This document shows positions 46,787 through 58,423 of a stretch of DNA of 64,000 nt, piece by piece. Origin of the DNA: Seiridium cupressi (lineage: Eukaryota > Ascomycota > Sordariomycetes > Amphisphaeriales > Sporocadaceae); the NCBI GenBank assembly GCA_036674765.1, contig JARVKI010000033.1:310001-374000 (forward strand), in the 5' to 3' direction. Position 1 is the first letter of the stretch, and each line of letters begins with the position of its first letter. Under the pieces are notes generated by a model. It saw only the letters and a program-made list of their open reading frames with translations. It did no database searches and was not told the origin of the DNA. The position numbers and the translations under genes were made by a program.

Positions 46787-47763
46787 ATGGATACGCTTGT
46801 GGCCCGCTACAGTCGTCCGGCTGCCTTCCAGAGGGAGACCTACGCCGAAGACCAGCACGATGACCTCCACGATGATGCCACCCCCAGTCTATCTCTGAAG
46901 TTCGCCATGCCGCCCATAGCACAAGTGAGTTCCCTCCAGCTACGCCTGCTATGACTGCACCTGCCTGCGTTCCTGCAACCGCCAGCAAGGTCATCTCGCA
47001 CATCATGAGCTAATCATATCCACCATCACAGCCCTCAGCCTGGCTCCGCGCGGCAACAGACGACCGTGCAAACCCGCAATGTCCTATCAAGATCGCCCAC
47101 GGTACCACAACTCTTGCCTTCCGATTCCAAGGCGGTATCATCGTCGCCACAGACTCCCGAGCCACAGCTGGTAACTGGATTGCCTCGCAAACCGTCAAGA
47201 AGGTGATTGAGATCAACGACAAGATGCTGGGCACGATGGCCGGAGGTGCCGCCGATTGCCAGTACTGGCTCGCATGGCTCGGCATGCAGTGCCGTCTGCA
47301 CGAGCTCCGGCACAAGCGCCGCATCTCGGTTGCCGCTGCTTCCAAGATCCTTGCCAACCTCGTTTATCAGTACAAGAACATGGGCCTGTCGATGGGCACA
47401 ATGTGCGCCGGCGTGACCAAGGAGGAGGGCCCGGCTCTGTACTACATTGACAGCGATGGCACAAGACTTGCGGGCAACCTGTTCTGTGTTGGTTCTGGTC
47501 AAACGTTCGCCTACGGTGTGTTGGACGCTGAATACAAATACGATCTGACGGACGAGGAGGCTCTGGCCCTGGGCAGCAGAAGTATTCTGGCCGCCACGCA
47601 CAGAGATGCATACTCGGGTGGTTTCATCAACCTGTACCATGTCAAGGAGGCTGGCTGGGAGAAGCACGGATTCAGCGACACGAACCCGATCTTCTGGAAG
47701 ACCAAGTTGGAGAGCGGCGAGTTTAGCAATGTCACGAGCGACTTCGTGGGTGACCGGGTATAA
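46787..47763 (+). CDS. PRE2: 20S proteasome subunit beta type-5 (chymotrypsin-like activity)
   Basis: Two exons (46787-46924 and 47032-47763) encode 289 residues. A 70-residue propeptide ends in KIAHG, and cleavage exposes the catalytic T71 in [11 protein letters not shown]. Also visible are [10 protein letters not shown] (catalytic Asp region), [18 protein letters not shown] and the SGSGQT-like [12 protein letters not shown], all marks of beta-5. The mature length of 219 residues is normal. The protein is part of the 20S core and cleaves after hydrophobic residues. The gene converges with QRI7, with 280 bases between stops. Confidence 0.97.
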
Positions 47764-48043
47764 AATACTCGAACGGCGCCCAAGCAGAGCGGGCTCGCAA
47801 TGAGATATACTCGGGAGATCCTAGCTATAAAGGCAGCCATAGGATTGTGATATTAGAGATGACTAGGCGAGATACTGCATTGCATGAGCCTCGGAAGCAA
47901 GCTATGTAAATGTACAATTAAGGCGTTGAGTGCTTCTAGAGTCTTGCACTTTATCTTCTATGCTATGTGTGGTGATACAGGTGTTCGTACATGCAATGGC
48001 GGTAGGAGGCGTCATGATACCACATTGCCTTCTGCTGATACAT

Positions 48044-49474
48044 TTATGTCTCCCCTTTCTTCACATTGAACCAACCCGGAGCGCCCAGTATTCCGCCTCC
48101 TGCGGTACTTGGATCGACAGGCCACTTCGACATAACCAGGACGTCCATTTCGCTTCTCCATCCGGCCTCGTACATTTCCATGCCCGTCCATGCAATCATG
48201 GCAGCATTATCTGTACACAATGCAGGTGGAGGCGCGATAATGTCTACATGACCAAAGCCTCTGACCTTTAGCATGCTTTTCATGATATGCATTAGGTACT
48301 TATTACTCGCCACACCGCCCGAGATGACCACAGTATTGATAGCCTTACAATCGAGGTTCTTTTTGAGGGCGAACAACAGGCGAGAGGCCAAATGCTCGAA
48401 AGCTAGACGCATGGCATGTTTGGCCAGGAAACGGCGGTCGTCAAGAGACATGTCGGGATTAGCAACCACGGTGCGCTGCACTTGGCTGTTGAACCCGGCA
48501 AAATCGTACGCCATGACCGAAGTCCCGCTCAGAGGGGGCGTGAGAGTCCAGCCACGGCCGGAGTCGAAGTTTTTGATCTCGTCCGCGCGTGTCGGCGGCG
48601 GAGCATAGTCGTAGTCTTCTGGTCCTCGGATCTCGGGGAAGGCAAACTCCTCGAGCAAGGCGCCGTACATGACGTTGTTCACGCCCGCCAGAACAGACGC
48701 GGGAACGATGGTCCGCGCGCATTTATCAATCATGTCGCCGATGGCAATGTTCATCGCTTCAGCCAGAATCTGATGCTCAGTACAGGACTTGGAGTGCACA
48801 AGTAGTGTGTGACCCCCCGAGACTAGCAAAGACAGGAATGGGAATGCCGGCTTCTGGGCCTCAGGATGCTGTCCCGTCTTCTTGGCTACGGCGGGCTTCC
48901 AGTATTGCTCTTCTTGCTTCTTCCCCTCCTCGAGCGCAGAGACTAGACGCGGCGTCAATGCGTGCGCCTGCATGTGGTTCACGCCCAGCAGCGGAACATC
49001 CCAGGCCGCAGCGAGTCCCTTGGCCGTATTCAGCCCCGTCGCCAGGTTGGACGACATGCCCGGGCCGCGCGTGACCGTCACAAAGTCAGGCTTCTGCCGC
49101 ACCACGCCATCGACCCATATCAGCTTCTTCCACACGCCGAAGCCGCCGATCTGCACCGCTGGCGCCTCGGGCAGCGAGCCGAGCGCCTGCTGGATCAGAG
49201 GGCCCAGCGACGCCGTGTGCGATATGACGCTCGTCAGCGGGTGGACGCCCTGGAAGGCGCGGTTGTCGGACGTGATCTTCCTGTTGAAGAGGAGGCGCGC
49301 CGCGGCCTTCAGCGGCGGCTTGTCGAGGATGGCGACGCACGTGTCGTCGCAGGAGGTCTCGATGGCGAGGGTGAGGAGCGTGCGGCTGCGGTGGGCGAGG
49401 TGCCCCGGCCGCCAGCGGCGCGAGAGGCTATGCGCCGGTACGCGTGGCCGGATCGAGAACCATGCTACGCTCAT
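48044..49474 (-). CDS. QRI7: Mitochondrial tRNA threonylcarbamoyladenosine synthase subunit Qri7
   Basis: An uninterrupted frame encodes 476 residues. The N-terminus is rich in Arg/Ser and lacks acids for about 35 residues (mitochondrial targeting type), then LAIETSCDDTCVAIL opens the Kae1/TsaD/Qri7 fold. The HMQAH metal-binding histidines, FLSLLVSGGHT, the DYAPPPTR insert and VVISGGVASNKYL are all present. Qri7 transfers threonylcarbamoyl to A37 of mitochondrial tRNAs reading ANN codons. The ATG at 49474 is the first; only a TTG lies upstream. Confidence 0.95.
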   Translation of the reverse strand: MSVAWFSIRPRVPAHSLSRRWRPGHLAHRSRTLLTLAIETSCDDTCVAILDKPPLKAAARLLFNRKITSDNRAFQGVHPLTSVISHTASLGPLIQQALGSLPEAPAVQIGGFGVWKKLIWVDGVVRQKPDFVTVTRGPGMSSNLATGLNTAKGLAAAWDVPLLGVNHMQAHALTPRLVSALEEGKKQEEQYWKPAVAKKTGQHPEAQKPAFPFLSLLVSGGHTLLVHSKSCTEHQILAEAMNIAIGDMIDKCARTIVPASVLAGVNNVMYGALLEEFAFPEIRGPEDYDYAPPPTRADEIKNFDSGRGWTLTPPLSGTSVMAYDFAGFNSQVQRTVVANPDMSLDDRRFLAKHAMRLAFEHLASRLLFALKKNLDCKAINTVVISGGVASNKYLMHIMKSMLKVRGFGHVDIIAPPPALCTDNAAMIAWTGMEMYEAGWRSEMDVLVMSKWPVDPSTAGGGILGAPGWFNVKKGET

Positions 49475-50000
49475 CAAGGGAGGTGGTGGCTGATGAGATT
49501 GTATGGGGTGAAGGTTGGCGTAGGGTTGAAGCGTGCTAAATGAAGCTATGGGACATTTTGCCCTCTTATCTTATCGGGATAGTATAGCTTGCAGCTAAGC
49601 CAACCATGGGCATAAGCAAGAGATCTCATACCTATTACGACTAAAGTGGGATAGTAGATGAGTATTTATGACAGAATATTAAGTACTGTCTACACTACTA
49701 TACGCGAAGTGTTAACTTTATACATATAACTTAAGCATAAGCCAGTGCTGATACAGCTGGCTGTGGCAACCCTCTCTTATAAATATTGTTAATCTGACTA
49801 CTTCGCTCATATGTCTTGGTATTCTACATAACAGACATGGGAGCTACGAGCTTTCCGAAAGGGGTTTCGGGTTTATTTCGTTTGCTGTGGCAACTTGATA
49901 TAACTCACGTGAACACTTCAGATAAATTCCAGCGGTATCAGGAACCTTCCTGCCAAACGTATACATAGCTCTTCCTGTCTCGCTTCAAAGCCACTTTAGA
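49475..50000. other. Intergenic region, AT-rich
   Basis: About 525 bases between the QRI7 start and the DUF7580 relic. No gene seen. Confidence 0.5.
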
Positions 50001-50971
50001 TCAACACCGGGCACTGCAATTGCCCTCATGCAACAGGTGACTTGCGTCCTTTAGTTGGAATGAAAAGCTTCCTTCTTCCTCTGGCAGCCAACGCCGCAGC
50101 GTCTGCAGATCCGTGGCCTCGTTTGGGATTGCTCCCGGGCCTAGGTCTTCATCGTGCCTGAGGCACTCAATTCGGTTATTGAGCCGAATCTCTAACAAAA
50201 GTTTGGCCAGATTCAAGAGATTGGTATTATCTGGAATTCGAGAGTCGTCTGACATTTATGTGATACTGTATATTGTAGATACATGAGCAGTCGAGGGTCA
50301 TCGACGATTTGAACATTCGGATGTGGTTGATGAATTTTCGTCGCCAACTTTTCCTCTTTGACTGATCCATTATATGGCGCGGACACTCTAAACCTCACGT
50401 GGCTACCATTGCTATCGTGTGTCTAATTAGGTAGCAATGACGCTTGATGCTCTAATTCGAAGACTTTCGGCTTGACTTACGCAACATGCGAGTCCGTATA
50501 ATCAGCAACTTTGAACTTCAATAACTTGCCGAGCATTCACGTGGGGATTTTCGAAACAGATAATGAACTTCATCAAAACATTCTGGTCGCGATCGTTTCT
50601 CATTGGCCCCTTGTTCTGTTTTCAACTGTGTGGCATGCGATGTTCGAGTAACAGATTGGTACAATGTAACTGATGCATGCAACTCCTCTATGCATTTGAT
50701 AAAACTTGATGAAGTTGTTCTGTGCATCGTCCCTGATCTCCCGCGATGAAGCTTCTATTTGTGATTTGGATCTCTTGTTCTCTGGTCGAATCGTGATAGA
50801 ACTTCCTACCTTGCCTACCTGGCTTATGAACCTTTCTAGCCGCTGAGTGGAGTCTGCAACGTCCACGAGCAGAGACTTGCTGGTGCTCCTCTTAAATGTA
50901 TACTTGATACGCTGCCTCATTTTTGAAAACCGACTAGGATGCTCCGGCTGGTAACGTATTCTCCTTGACAT
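50001..50971 (-). pseudogene. Relic of a HeLo/DUF7580-type gene
   Basis: Four fragments in different frames follow the order of a DUF7580 protein. Piece one (50971 to about 50720) has MRQRIKYTFKRSTSKSLLVDV, the basic 'RIKFTLSKS' stretch of the family, then IRDDAQN. Piece two (about 50727-50518) continues in another frame with SHATQLKTE and CFDEVHYLF. Piece three (about 50398-50290) has RFRVSAPYNGS. Piece four (50255-50001) has NLLNLAKLLLEI and NEATDLQTLRRWLPEEEG, the C-terminal signature. The central segment usually found between pieces three and four is missing, as is the N-terminal HeLo-like part. DUF7580 proteins are linked to fungal NLR and cell-death systems. The copy is clearly dead. 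Confidence 0.65.
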
Positions 50972-51044
50972 TGTGACACAGGAAAGTATCGGCAAACGTA
51001 CCGTGAGCGCCGGAGGCAGCGATCCCAACGGGGAAGATCTTTAG

Positions 51045-51236
51045 CCGTGGGATACTAGCGACATCCGAAGACGTTTAAAACGCAAGGTTGATTGCCGCAG
51101 CATACTATCAATTACACCGGAAAGTATTATTGAACTCGAAGAGCCCAATAGTAACGGTGAAGTTGTCTGGGATGAAGATGAGATCAACTTAGCTTGGGAA
51201 TTGCCTTTCTGGACCATGGAGATTGACTGCAAATAA
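51045..51236 (+). pseudogene. Coding-like fragment of unknown family, 63 codons to a stop
   Basis: After a TAG at 51042-51044 the plus strand stays open to TAA at 51234-51236. Segments such as DIRRRLKRKVDCRSILSI and EEPNSNGEVVWDEDEINLA look like real protein. There is no start codon near the beginning, so it may be the last piece of a degraded gene facing the DUF7580 relic. I do not recognise it. Confidence 0.3.
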
Positions 51237-52115
51237 AAGAGCTCGAACCACTTAATCGACGAGAAGGAGGAGGTTGAAGCTCTGTATGCTTAAACCGAAG
51301 TTGAGATCTGAATTGCAATGTAGACTAGCACAAACAGGATTGGTAGAGACTATGGATTATAGGCATGAATTATGTTCATATCTGATGGTTTTACAGATAC
51401 AATGATAACCTGTTTCCACCGAGTTTCAGATGTCGAATTCAATACGATGACCTCGGAAATTGGCCGAAATGTGTTGATACAGAAATGACATCGTGACCAA
51501 AGTGTTGTGTACTCTTGGAAACCCTGGTGGCCTGCGCCAGAATCCAGGACTAGCCCCCACCCCCAATACTTTCACGATGTACTGGCCATACCAACCATGA
51601 TGTCCAGTGACCAAGGTGTCTTTATGTGGAATGGATGCTTAATCAAATTGGAAATTCTGTAGTATGCTATTTATTGCAGAAGTTGGTTGAATATTGGAGT
51701 CGTGGCGTACCCAGGATTATACATAAATTATAGTTGTTCAGCCAATCAGCCGCAAAGGTGTCACTTGCTGGGGCCAGTTCATTTGCGAGCAGCCCCGGCC
51801 CCGAAGCTCGCCCCGACGTCACTGTGAAGCTTGTGCACGGGTTGGGCCCACTCGCACATGCATTCGGGAGCTTCACCTTGCCGAGCCTTCCACGACCTTA
51901 CTCACCGCGACGTCAGACGACATTCGACCATCACTTCTCTATGTTACTCTTTTCTTCGACACTACACTGATCATTTCCTAACGTCAATCCATTCTTCAGC
52001 GACTGCGCCGCCGCTATGCAGCTGGCCCGCAGCTAACGAGCTTCCAACTGTTTAGGTAGCCCTTTCAAGACCTCTAAGGCCGCCTACCAACTCCACCTAC
52101 GCCATCAGCCGTAGC
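51237..52115. other. Intergenic region and promoter of the DGAT2 gene
   Basis: About 880 bases. The last 350 are GC-rich then pyrimidine-rich, as is usual before a strongly expressed fungal gene. No other gene seen. Confidence 0.5.
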
Positions 52116-53741
52116 ATGGCAACTCCGACCACTCCAGAAAAAGTACTCAAGAACACGCAACAATACGAAATCCGATCTCCCGGCGGCACGCCCAGAAAAT
52201 TCTACCTCACCAAAAGCAGGCAAAACTCCATCAGCGAGAAGAAAATGGCGGAAACAGGCAGGCCTAAGGAGGATTCCTTTATTCATGTCAGCGACGCTCC
52301 GACTTTCCACTTGAAGGATTCCGAAGAACATCCCTCGACTTGTGATGTGAAGGCCAACGGACTTGGGGACTCGGCCCACGACGGGAACTCGGAACAAATG
52401 TCAGAGAAGACATTAACAGACGAACCGGCCTCCGGCATCCATAATGGTGTCAGCTTTGCCGAAGCCTTGAGGGATGGCGCCGACGCCGAAAAGAGCCCAC
52501 AAAACGGGTCGAATGGAGACAGCAAGCCGCAAGAAGAGGCTGAGAACGAAGAGGCCCCGAACGGAAAGCCCAAGAACGGAGAGGTCAAGAACGATAGTGA
52601 GCAGCCAAAGTCACATGAGCGCGATGATAGTGATGATCGCAGCGATGATTCCTACCCAGAGCTCGACGACATGAGCCTGAAGGAACCCCATACGCAACAA
52701 CCACCACCCCAAACTGAGCCATATGCCAAGATCAGATGGGCCCCATTCAACGTTCCAGCCAAACGTCGACTCCAGACACTCGCCGTCTTGGTGCACTGTA
52801 TTTGCATTGGTACACTGGTGTCAATCTTCTTTGCCTTCTGCGCCAATCCCTTCGCATGGCCGTTATTGCTTGTATATTTGATGCACCTGCTCACCTCAAA
52901 TGCGGCAACCGATGGGTCGCTGCGATACCGATCAGAGTGGTTCCGTCACAGCTATATCTGGGATCTCTTCGCGGGATACTTTCCGGCGCGGCTCCACAAG
53001 ACTCACGATCTGCCACCCACAAGGAAATATATCTTTGGATACCATCCCCATGGTATTATCTCCCACGGTGCTTGGGCCGCATTTGCAACCGAGGCTCTCG
53101 GCTTTGCTGAGAAGTTTCCCGGCATCACCAACAGTCTGCTCACTCTTGAGAATAACTTCCACATTCCTTTCTATCGCGACTATGTGCTGGCAATGGGTGT
53201 TCGCTCAGTGTCGAAGGACTCCATTGCCAATATTTTGACTAGAGGGGGCTCCAACAACGAGGGCATGGGCAGGGCGGTCACGATTGTCATTGGCGGTGCG
53301 CGTGAATCGCTGGAGGCACAACCTGGATCAATGCGTCTCGTCCTCAAACAGCGCAAGGGCTTCATCAAGCTTGCTGTTCGCACAGGCGCAGATCTTGTTC
53401 CGGTTCTGGCTTTTGGCGAGAACGATCTTTACGATCAACTGCGGCCCAAGGAGCATCCCCTAGTCCACAAGGTCCAGATGTTTATCCTGAAGGTGTGGAA
53501 GTTCACGCTGCCCTTCTTGCATGGCCGAGGCATCTTCAACTATGATGTTGGCTTGATGCCTTACCGTCGTCCACTGAACGTGGTCGTTGGAGCGCCGATC
53601 AAGGTGCAGCAGTACAAGCGAGTGGACGACCAGGAGATCGATAGATTGCATGACCTGTATGTCAAGGAACTGCTGAAATTGTGGGATCGCTACAAGGACG
53701 AATTTGCGCCAAACCGGCAAGAAGAATTGGAAATTGTTTGA
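52116..53741 (+). CDS. DGA1: Diacylglycerol O-acyltransferase type 2
   Basis: A single exon encodes 541 residues. DGAT2 makes triacylglycerol from diacylglycerol and acyl-CoA at the ER and lipid droplets. A hydrophobic hairpin (about residues 215-262) precedes the catalytic HPHG (310-313, in FGYHPHGII), followed by FYRDYVLAMGVRSVS, the GGARESLEA motif, RKGFIKLAVRTGADLVPVLAFGEND and VVVGAPIKV, all family signatures. The first 200 residues are an acidic, Ser/Lys/Asn-rich low-complexity extension not needed for the fold. The start at 52116 is the first ATG; an in-frame start inside the extension cannot be excluded. Confidence 0.96.
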   Translation: MATPTTPEKVLKNTQQYEIRSPGGTPRKFYLTKSRQNSISEKKMAETGRPKEDSFIHVSDAPTFHLKDSEEHPSTCDVKANGLGDSAHDGNSEQMSEKTLTDEPASGIHNGVSFAEALRDGADAEKSPQNGSNGDSKPQEEAENEEAPNGKPKNGEVKNDSEQPKSHERDDSDDRSDDSYPELDDMSLKEPHTQQPPPQTEPYAKIRWAPFNVPAKRRLQTLAVLVHCICIGTLVSIFFAFCANPFAWPLLLVYLMHLLTSNAATDGSLRYRSEWFRHSYIWDLFAGYFPARLHKTHDLPPTRKYIFGYHPHGIISHGAWAAFATEALGFAEKFPGITNSLLTLENNFHIPFYRDYVLAMGVRSVSKDSIANILTRGGSNNEGMGRAVTIVIGGARESLEAQPGSMRLVLKQRKGFIKLAVRTGADLVPVLAFGENDLYDQLRPKEHPLVHKVQMFILKVWKFTLPFLHGRGIFNYDVGLMPYRRPLNVVVGAPIKVQQYKRVDDQEIDRLHDLYVKELLKLWDRYKDEFAPNRQEELEIV

Positions 53742-55693
53742 AGGTAACGCTGAGCCTTGCGTATAACTATAGCATCCTATCCGGGCGTTGTACATTGATA
53801 GCACGGAGAAAAATAAGGTGGAGCTGCTGTTTATTGTCTATAGAAAATCATGTATCACTAACGCACCGGATTCTGTCAAACGCGTCCATATAATAAGCTA
53901 CGGCACTTTCGAGAATATACTCAGTGCGTAATTACAATGTTAACAAACTATTGATGCTGTTGTTCCACGCTGCCACCTGTTGATATGGTATGTCATGTCT
54001 GTTACACGGTACGCGCTTACTGAGCCAGCTCTAATTTACATCGCCAATTGTAAGCAATACCCGAATCCTATGCTCTTTTGAGGTTGAGTGGTGTTGTCAT
54101 GACCCAGATTTCGGGAGCCACTTTGATGTCACTGGAGTGTGCTTGGGTTTCAGCTATTAAGCAATCACGCTATCAAGATGCCAGAGTCGATAGAAAAGAT
54201 GGGGAAGCCTGCCAAATCGTCGATGACGCAGGAGTCTACGCGCTTAAGCCATGCTAAATCGGCCTAGAGATCGATCGCACGTCAATCCTCCAGTGGCCTA
54301 GTTAGGTAGTGTATCGAGGCTGTAGCTCACCGGGACTTTTGTGATTCAACGTTAACTGTTAAATTAAAACGGCGGTCAGATATACACCATGGGACGAAGT
54401 AGTGCCAGGTGCTATTGGACGCCAATTTGAATTTAGCATTGGCGAGCGTTGGTCTGAGTAGCGGCTTCCGGTGACTCGCGTTATTGGCAGGTGGTCTTAC
54501 GTGAGAGCGGTTTTCTTTTTTTCCTTTTTTTGGTCTCGTATAAACATTTTTGCCTTGGGGTATACAATCAAAACATTCTCGAACGTTGGAAGAACCACAC
54601 TGGTCCAATCTGTTTCTCGCACATCCCAATGTAACGCATGGAATCCTCTTCTCCCCTGGTCTTCCACACTGCAAGGGAGATGGGTGTCATGCATGCCATT
54701 CCCCTCCTGGGTAGCTGGGTAGTTCTCTCGCCGGTGACCTCAGGGCGGGCTAGGTGATAGTGCTGACCCACTGCCCCAGGTTTTCGCTTCACGTCGGGGG
54801 GCCGGGAATTTTCCAGCTTTTCCATCAGCTGCCAGGATCCAGTGCCCGGCTCATCCAGAACCAGACGGCTCCGTGGCGTCTGCGGCCCACGCGGGCACAG
54901 CACAGCGCTGTGGGCAACTTTTTACCCCTGACAGAGAATGTCCCGTCTGTGCAGCGGCCAGCGGGCTGTTGTTTTTGTGCTTTGCTCTGCTTTTCTTGTG
55001 GCTGCCATGACGAGCATGGGTGTCACCTTGTTTTGTTTCCACGTTGTCATTTTTACCGAGGCTGTGATTTAATTTAATTGGGTTTCGTTGGCAGGCAACA
55101 GGAAAGAGAAGAGTCGCCGCAAATTGATGGCTGCAAAATACCTACAAAGCCTTCAGCTACCCAAGACTACCTCGTATTGACAGGCCGAATTGGCTTGTGT
55201 GTGAAGGAATCGATAGCACAGCCAGACCCATAGCCGGGTCCAGCAGTGATGTGCAAGGCCAGATGCAACGATGCAACGGGCCCCCTTTGGTGCAGGATCG
55301 GCTGACGCTCCGCCAAGACCCTGAGTTTTTGCCTTCAGGGGCGCCGCGCGAAGTAATCAAGCAACTAGTTAGTGCTAAGCTGCTATGCAGAACGTCGACC
55401 TGTCCGCTCAATGCCTAAGCCCGCCTACCTGTCCTAGGCAACGTGTGTTACTGCAACGCGTGCGTGCGAGCTAGACAACCGGGCCACATGGGTTTGCTGC
55501 AGAGCGTCATGCGCTGCCCGTCGCTCACTTAACTTCTTGAAAGGAAATTGCACGCTCCAAGCTCCAACGAGGAAGCCCCCGCGACTGTCCAAGGGCCCGA
55601 GTCCACTTTCGGCTCGCTCGTGTGCCCATCGCTACCACGGTTTGAAAAATACATGTCTACATACAATACCGACATGGTCCTGTACACACTACC
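53742..55693. other. Long intergenic region, no gene seen
   Basis: About 1.95 kb between two co-oriented genes. Short ORFs (54327-55077) show no domain. The last 300 bases form a pyrimidine-rich 5' flank of the transporter. Confidence 0.5.
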
Positions 55694-57742
55694 ATGACTT
55701 CCCCTTTGTCCAACCACAACACCACCGACCAGACCCATTCATTACCACAACACCACACCGCTCAGACAGCATCAGTACCGACTACGACATCCAAGCCCCC
55801 CAAGAATTACAGCTTGGGACCACCACCCATACCCGCCTCCAACAACAAAACCCCTGCGGCCTCCCGATCCGTCACTCTCGTCCTGCCGTCAAGCAACAGA
55901 TCCAGCAGCGTCGACTTCTCCACCCCGTCCTCTGCCTCATCGGCGACTACGAGCTTTCAGCAGCCGGATCGGAAGGTATCATTACCGGTGGATGGTGGAG
56001 AAGCAAGCCGTGGCCGCCGAACAGAAGTCATCGAGATGGACCAGGTGGCACCCGCCGGCCATAGAAGGCGGCGTAGCACGCTGACGTCCAGCGTTGGCGG
56101 AGCAGGCGGACCTCCCTCGGCAATCCCGGCAGGAAGGTCAAGGGCGCAGAGCATCCGAAAAACGACGGACCCGGCCCTAGAAGGCAAGATTTCAGAGGAG
56201 CAAACTGGCGAGCCTTCGAAGCCCGAGGACTCGGATGACGACAAAAGCCTGAGCGACGAAGATCTGCACGATGATGAAGAGACCGGCCTGACGAAAAAGG
56301 ACAAGAAGAGGAAGCGCGCAAAAAAAAGGCGGAACACGAGACTCGATAACAGGATCGCCAGGGAACACATCTCGGAAGAAGAGAGGAAGGAAGCAGACCA
56401 GAATGTTGCGCGGAAGATCGCCGTCAATTGCGTGCTGATTGGATTGTGGTACCTATTCTCCCTGTCGATTTCTTTGGTAAGTCTCGTCCCGTCCCCATTT
56501 CCTTCTTTTCGCAGTCGTGGACGATCTCCAAATTAACTAGTCCAACGCTGACCCGAGATTTTCATCTGCAGTATAACAAATGGATGTTCGACGCAAAGAA
56601 TCTAAATTTCGCCTTTCCCTTATTTACGACGTCGGCCCACATGTTGATACAATTTACTTTGGCTAGCTTGGTGTTATACTTCGTGCCCTCGTTACGACCC
56701 GGAGCTGGACACAACTCAGATATGGGGAGATCAAGGCACGAGACAGAACCTGAACGGCCGATCATGACCAAGCTATTTTACCTGACAAGGATAGGACCTT
56801 GCGGTGCTGCTACCGGTCTGGACATTGGACTGGGTAATGCCTCGTTGAAGTTTATCACACTCACATTTTATAGTAAGGAAACGACTTTCGTTATCACGAA
56901 ATATTGCTGACCAGAATCTAGCCATGTGCAAATCCTCTTCGCTAGCTTTTGTACTGTTATTCGCTTTTCTCTTCAAACTAGAAATCCCGACGTGGAAACT
57001 GGTGGGCATCATCGCTACCATGACGCTGGGCGTCGTGATGATGGTAGCCGGCGAGGTCGAATTCAAACTGAACGGCTTCATCCTCGTCATCTCAGCCGCC
57101 TTCTTCTCCGGTTTCCGGTGGGGTCTTACACAGATTCTGCTGCTCCGCAACCCTGCAACATCAAATCCCTTTTCTAGCATTTTCTACCTGGCGCCCGTCA
57201 TGTTTCTTACTCTCATTATCATAGCAATCCCTGTAGAGGGCTTCCCACAACTCATAGAAGGGCTCAAGGCGTTAAGCGAGACTTGGGGCCCGGTCCGCGC
57301 ACCCCTGATTCTCATTTTCCCCGGAACCATTGCGTTCTTGATGACTGCCTCGGAATTTGCACTGTTGAAGCGCAGCAGTGTCGTCACATTATCCATTGCG
57401 GGCATTTTCAAAGAGGTCGTAACCATCAGCGCTGCAGCCCTGGTGTTCGACGACAGACTTACCCCGATCAACATCTCCGGACTGGTTGTTACGATCGGAG
57501 CTATCGTCTGTTATAATTGGATCAAGTTGACGAAGATGAGGAATGACGCCCAGTTGGAGGCGCACAACAAGCATGGATACCAGCAAGCGGAGAGTGGCTC
57601 GAGCAGCGATGGAAGTGACGGCGAAGAGGAGGAGAGCGGGCTTCTAGCGCACAGTGAAGGAGAAGACGAAAGGAATATGATCACGATGGATGGTGACATC
57701 ATTCCGAATCCAAAGCCGCATGCGGAAGAACCTGGACCGTGA
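55694..57742 (+). CDS. Triose-phosphate/nucleotide-sugar transporter family protein (SLC35C2-like)
   Basis: Three exons (55694-56476, 56572-56872, 56922-57742) encode 634 residues. The first 240 residues are a cytosolic Ser/Pro-rich then Lys/Arg-rich extension. About ten membrane segments of the drug/metabolite transporter fold follow, including SLSISLYNKWMF across intron 1, LDIGLGNASLKFITLTFYTMCKSSS across intron 2, FSGFRWGLTQILL and SSVVTLSIAGIFKEV. The C-terminus is acidic. Relatives carry nucleotide sugars or phosphorylated sugars across Golgi or ER membranes; the substrate here is not known. Both splice joins reproduce highly conserved motifs. Confidence 0.93.
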
Positions 57743-58423
57743 GAGCTCTGATGGCGACGTGGATTGTATCATTCAAAGGTGGAAAGATCCTAAACTTAGA
57801 GCACAGCAACAAGCTCCGATCCCACGATTGGCTACAACGTGGGGGCACTCAACGGAAGTAGACGGTGCAAATATACAAGCACAAAGCATGTGACCACTCC
57901 ATAGTGGCGTGGCGTGGTTGTGCCAGAGGCGCCCGAAGATGTCTAGAATGATACCCGTTGGCTTGTGGTCGGGAAAGGGACTGGGTGCGGAAGAAGTCGA
58001 AGCTACATTATTGAACTGGGTCGTAATAATATATAGAATGAACTTGGGCCGCAGACTACGACCAGACATTCGTAAATCAAAGACTATAGTACATTTGATA
58101 TATGCTCAGACGGTTGTTCGTTTCAAAGTGCCGCAAGCTCCAGGTTTAGCTGAATGACTCTTATTTTTCAATGTTTATCGGTCAGACAAGCGGGAACGAA
58201 CCATTGTCATTTGACTGATAATCTAGACATCTGACTGCTCTCCACGGCCGGACTCTCTCACACCGACCCGCACAAGTCCCCCTTTTCCCGCCGGCCTACC
58301 TGACATCTTTGCACCTCCCCCTTTTCCGGGTAAGGGCCCAATATTACAACCTCCTCGCCATTCGCTCCCAACTAAATACCAAGCCGCCCCAGCAACTGTC
58401 CGCACAACAGCCGGTAAGTGTGG
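57743..58423. other. Intergenic region, no gene seen
   Basis: About 680 bases of flank downstream of the transporter. Confidence 0.5.
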
